Assembly: GCF_963676275.1 (NCBI RefSeq)
Contig: NZ_OY781091.1
Coordinates: 1,342,775 to 1,406,774 of the forward strand
Length of the DNA: 64,000 bases
Direction of reading: 5' to 3'
DNA from: an uncultured Cohaesibacter sp.
GTDB lineage: Bacteria > Pseudomonadota > Alphaproteobacteria > Rhizobiales > Cohaesibacteraceae
The position numbers and the translations under genes were made by a program. Of the stretch, positions 62,792 to 64,000 are shown piece by piece. How positions within the stretch are numbered: the first letter of the stretch is position 1; each line of letters begins with the position of its first letter. The notes below the pieces were generated by a model, which was not told where the DNA came from, did no database searches, and was given only the letters and a program-made list of their open reading frames with translations.

Positions 62792-64000
62792 ATGTCATTG
62801 CTGAAAAGCTGGTTGATCCCCGGTGCCCTGGCCGTAGCCGCGGTTGCCGGACTTTCTCTTTACGGTGAAACGAAAAAGATTGAGGCAGACCTGACCGGGC
62901 GTGCGCTTGCGGTGCTTGAATCCAGAGACATGGACTGGGCGAGAGTTTCGTTCAGTGGCCGCGATGCGACATTGACCGGTATCGCGCCCGAAGAGGGGGC
63001 CGCTCAGGAGGCGTCCGAACTGCTGCTGTCAGAATGGGGCGTGCGGGTCGTCAAGGACAAAACGGACCTTCTGACAGCCCAAAGTCCCTATACCTGGGGA
63101 CTGACGCGCAAGGGCGAAGCGCTGACCATGATCGGCTATCTGCCCTATTATGAGCTCAAGAAAGCCCCGGCGGAAATCGCGGCAAGCATAAAGGGTGCGC
63201 AACTGGAAATGAGCAGCGTGGAAGCAGCCCGCGGCGCTCCGGCCGACATTCATAAGGCTGTGCTGCTGGCTATCGAACTGCTGGCCAGTCTGCCCGAAGG
63301 CAAGGTCATGCTGATCGACGACAAGCTGACGCTTTCCGGCTCGCTCGAAAACAGCGCCGATGGGCTGGCCCTTTATGACACGCTCCGGCAAATCATCGAG
63401 AAGGCCGAGCTTGGCGCGATTGCAATTGACTCCCAGATTATGGAACCAAAAGCTACCGAGGAGACGTCAGACAGCTCGGATGACGACGCTGTCATGGATG
63501 GCCTCGCCATTCGCAAGTCGGCTGATGGCCTGAGCTTTGAGGGCATTGTTCCCAGCATGATCATCAAGGATGACATACTCGAGCAGGCACGGCGCAAATT
63601 TGGTAACGGAGCCATTTCCGATGGCCTGATCGTGCGTGGCGGTGGCGAGATCGCCGGTTTGTCAGCACAGGATTACAAGCAGGTCGCCTCGGCCATATTG
63701 CAGGCTGTCAGTCGTCTCGATGCAGGGCAAGCCATCGTCTCGAAAGACGGATTGAAGCTGGATGGCAGTGCCTATTATCAAGGCGCACTCGATCAGTTGC
63801 AGGCCAGCTTGCAGGACGCCCTGCCGCAGGGGATTGCCTTCACCCCCGCACTGCAAGTCAGCGCTCCGGGTGAGGCTGTGGACGCCGACGCCTGTCAGGC
63901 TCTGTTGCGCGATGCTTTGGAGCAGAACACCATTCTGTTTGACAGCGGCAAGGCCTCCATTTCATCGGATTCCTTCGGTCTGCTTGATGGGCTGATTTTT
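62792..64000 (+). CDS. OmpA-family protein with BON-like repeats, cut by right edge
   Basis: From ATG 62792 (AGGAAGG 10 bases upstream) the frame is open for 403 codons to the window edge. Residues 1-25 are a membrane anchor (LIPGALAVAAVAGLSLYG). A first BON-like unit spans about 32-88 (ALTGIAPEEGAAQEASELL pattern), and further such repeats follow to about residue 360. The last visible residues (ALLRDALEQNTILFDSGKASIS) begin an OmpA C-terminal peptidoglycan-binding domain, so only its first strand is present. Likely a periplasmic protein linking membrane and cell wall. Length and end unknown. Confidence 0.82.
   Translation, partial: MSLLKSWLIPGALAVAAVAGLSLYGETKKIEADLTGRALAVLESRDMDWARVSFSGRDATLTGIAPEEGAAQEASELLLSEWGVRVVKDKTDLLTAQSPYTWGLTRKGEALTMIGYLPYYELKKAPAEIAASIKGAQLEMSSVEAARGAPADIHKAVLLAIELLASLPEGKVMLIDDKLTLSGSLENSADGLALYDTLRQIIEKAELGAIAIDSQIMEPKATEETSDSSDDDAVMDGLAIRKSADGLSFEGIVPSMIIKDDILEQARRKFGNGAISDGLIVRGGGEIAGLSAQDYKQVASAILQAVSRLDAGQAIVSKDGLKLDGSAYYQGALDQLQASLQDALPQGIAFTPALQVSAPGEAVDADACQALLRDALEQNTILFDSGKASISSDSFGLLDGLIF

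Noticed and set aside
1..64000. tRNA or rRNA genes, insertion sequences, prophage
   Set aside because: No cloverleaf T-loop pattern, rRNA segment, transposase, integrase or phage structural gene was recognised by eye; tRNAscan and ISfinder searches were not possible.

Overview
The window looks like chromosomal DNA of an alphaproteobacterium, most likely order Hyphomicrobiales (Rhizobiales), possibly a marine lineage such as Cohaesibacteraceae. This is inferred from gene content: a COG4111/NadQ-type NAD regulator joined to rnhB, a COG5350-type phosphatase, fabI followed by a phosphoglycerate mutase-like protein, aroC and a RibB with a degenerate GTP-cyclohydrolase domain, a DUF6460-like protein, and an Irr/ICE-like iron box. 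Base composition is moderate in G+C, with AT-rich gene-poor gaps. No rRNA, tRNA, CRISPR, insertion sequence or prophage was found.

Layout. 0-8.2 kb: a truncated FecR-domain protein at the left edge, a ChaN-like haem-iron lipoprotein, lemA plus a DUF2207 membrane protein, then a leftward cluster HD hydrolase - tyrosine phosphatase - nadQ - rnhB. 8.2-13.5 kb: a ferric-iron ABC substrate-binding protein and a fused permease, separated by a leftward MFS gene and by a non-coding stretch with four hairpins sharing one loop sequence and ending in a strong terminator. 13.5-20.2 kb: an AT-rich gap, AsmA, a DUF6460-like protein, GNAT, an FAD oxidoreductase and a TetR-like regulator. 20.2-26 kb: fabI, a histidine phosphatase, a secreted hypothetical, aroC and ribB. 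26-34.8 kb: a PepSY protein, a 36-residue membrane peptide, GNAT, a ceramidase-like protein, a two-component system, and divergent lrp-like/ald genes. 34.8-45.6 kb: SRPBCC, two paralogous small membrane proteins, a TrmA-family methyltransferase, a second FecR-domain protein, purD, ubiA, tlyA, SCO, LysE and VOC. 45.6-56 kb: a frameshifted alpha/beta hydrolase, a coiled/TPR-like protein, dxs, lrgA-lrgB divergent from a membrane-anchored XRE regulator, an M42 peptidase, a DnaJ-like chaperone and an AT-rich DUF2971 gene. 56-64 kb: two D-2-hydroxyacid dehydrogenases, MTA/SAH nucleosidase, small proteins, a HAD phosphatase, a YcaQ/AlkZ-type protein and an OmpA/BON protein running off the right edge.

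Most genes are housekeeping or single transporters. Convergent pairs are often separated by bidirectional intrinsic terminators. The least explained parts are the CTGGTCC-loop hairpin cluster (9.8-10.2 kb), several small proteins (36, 40 and 44 residues), the poly-G frameshift in the hydrolase gene, the XRE-2TM/lrgAB divergon and the AT-rich gaps.
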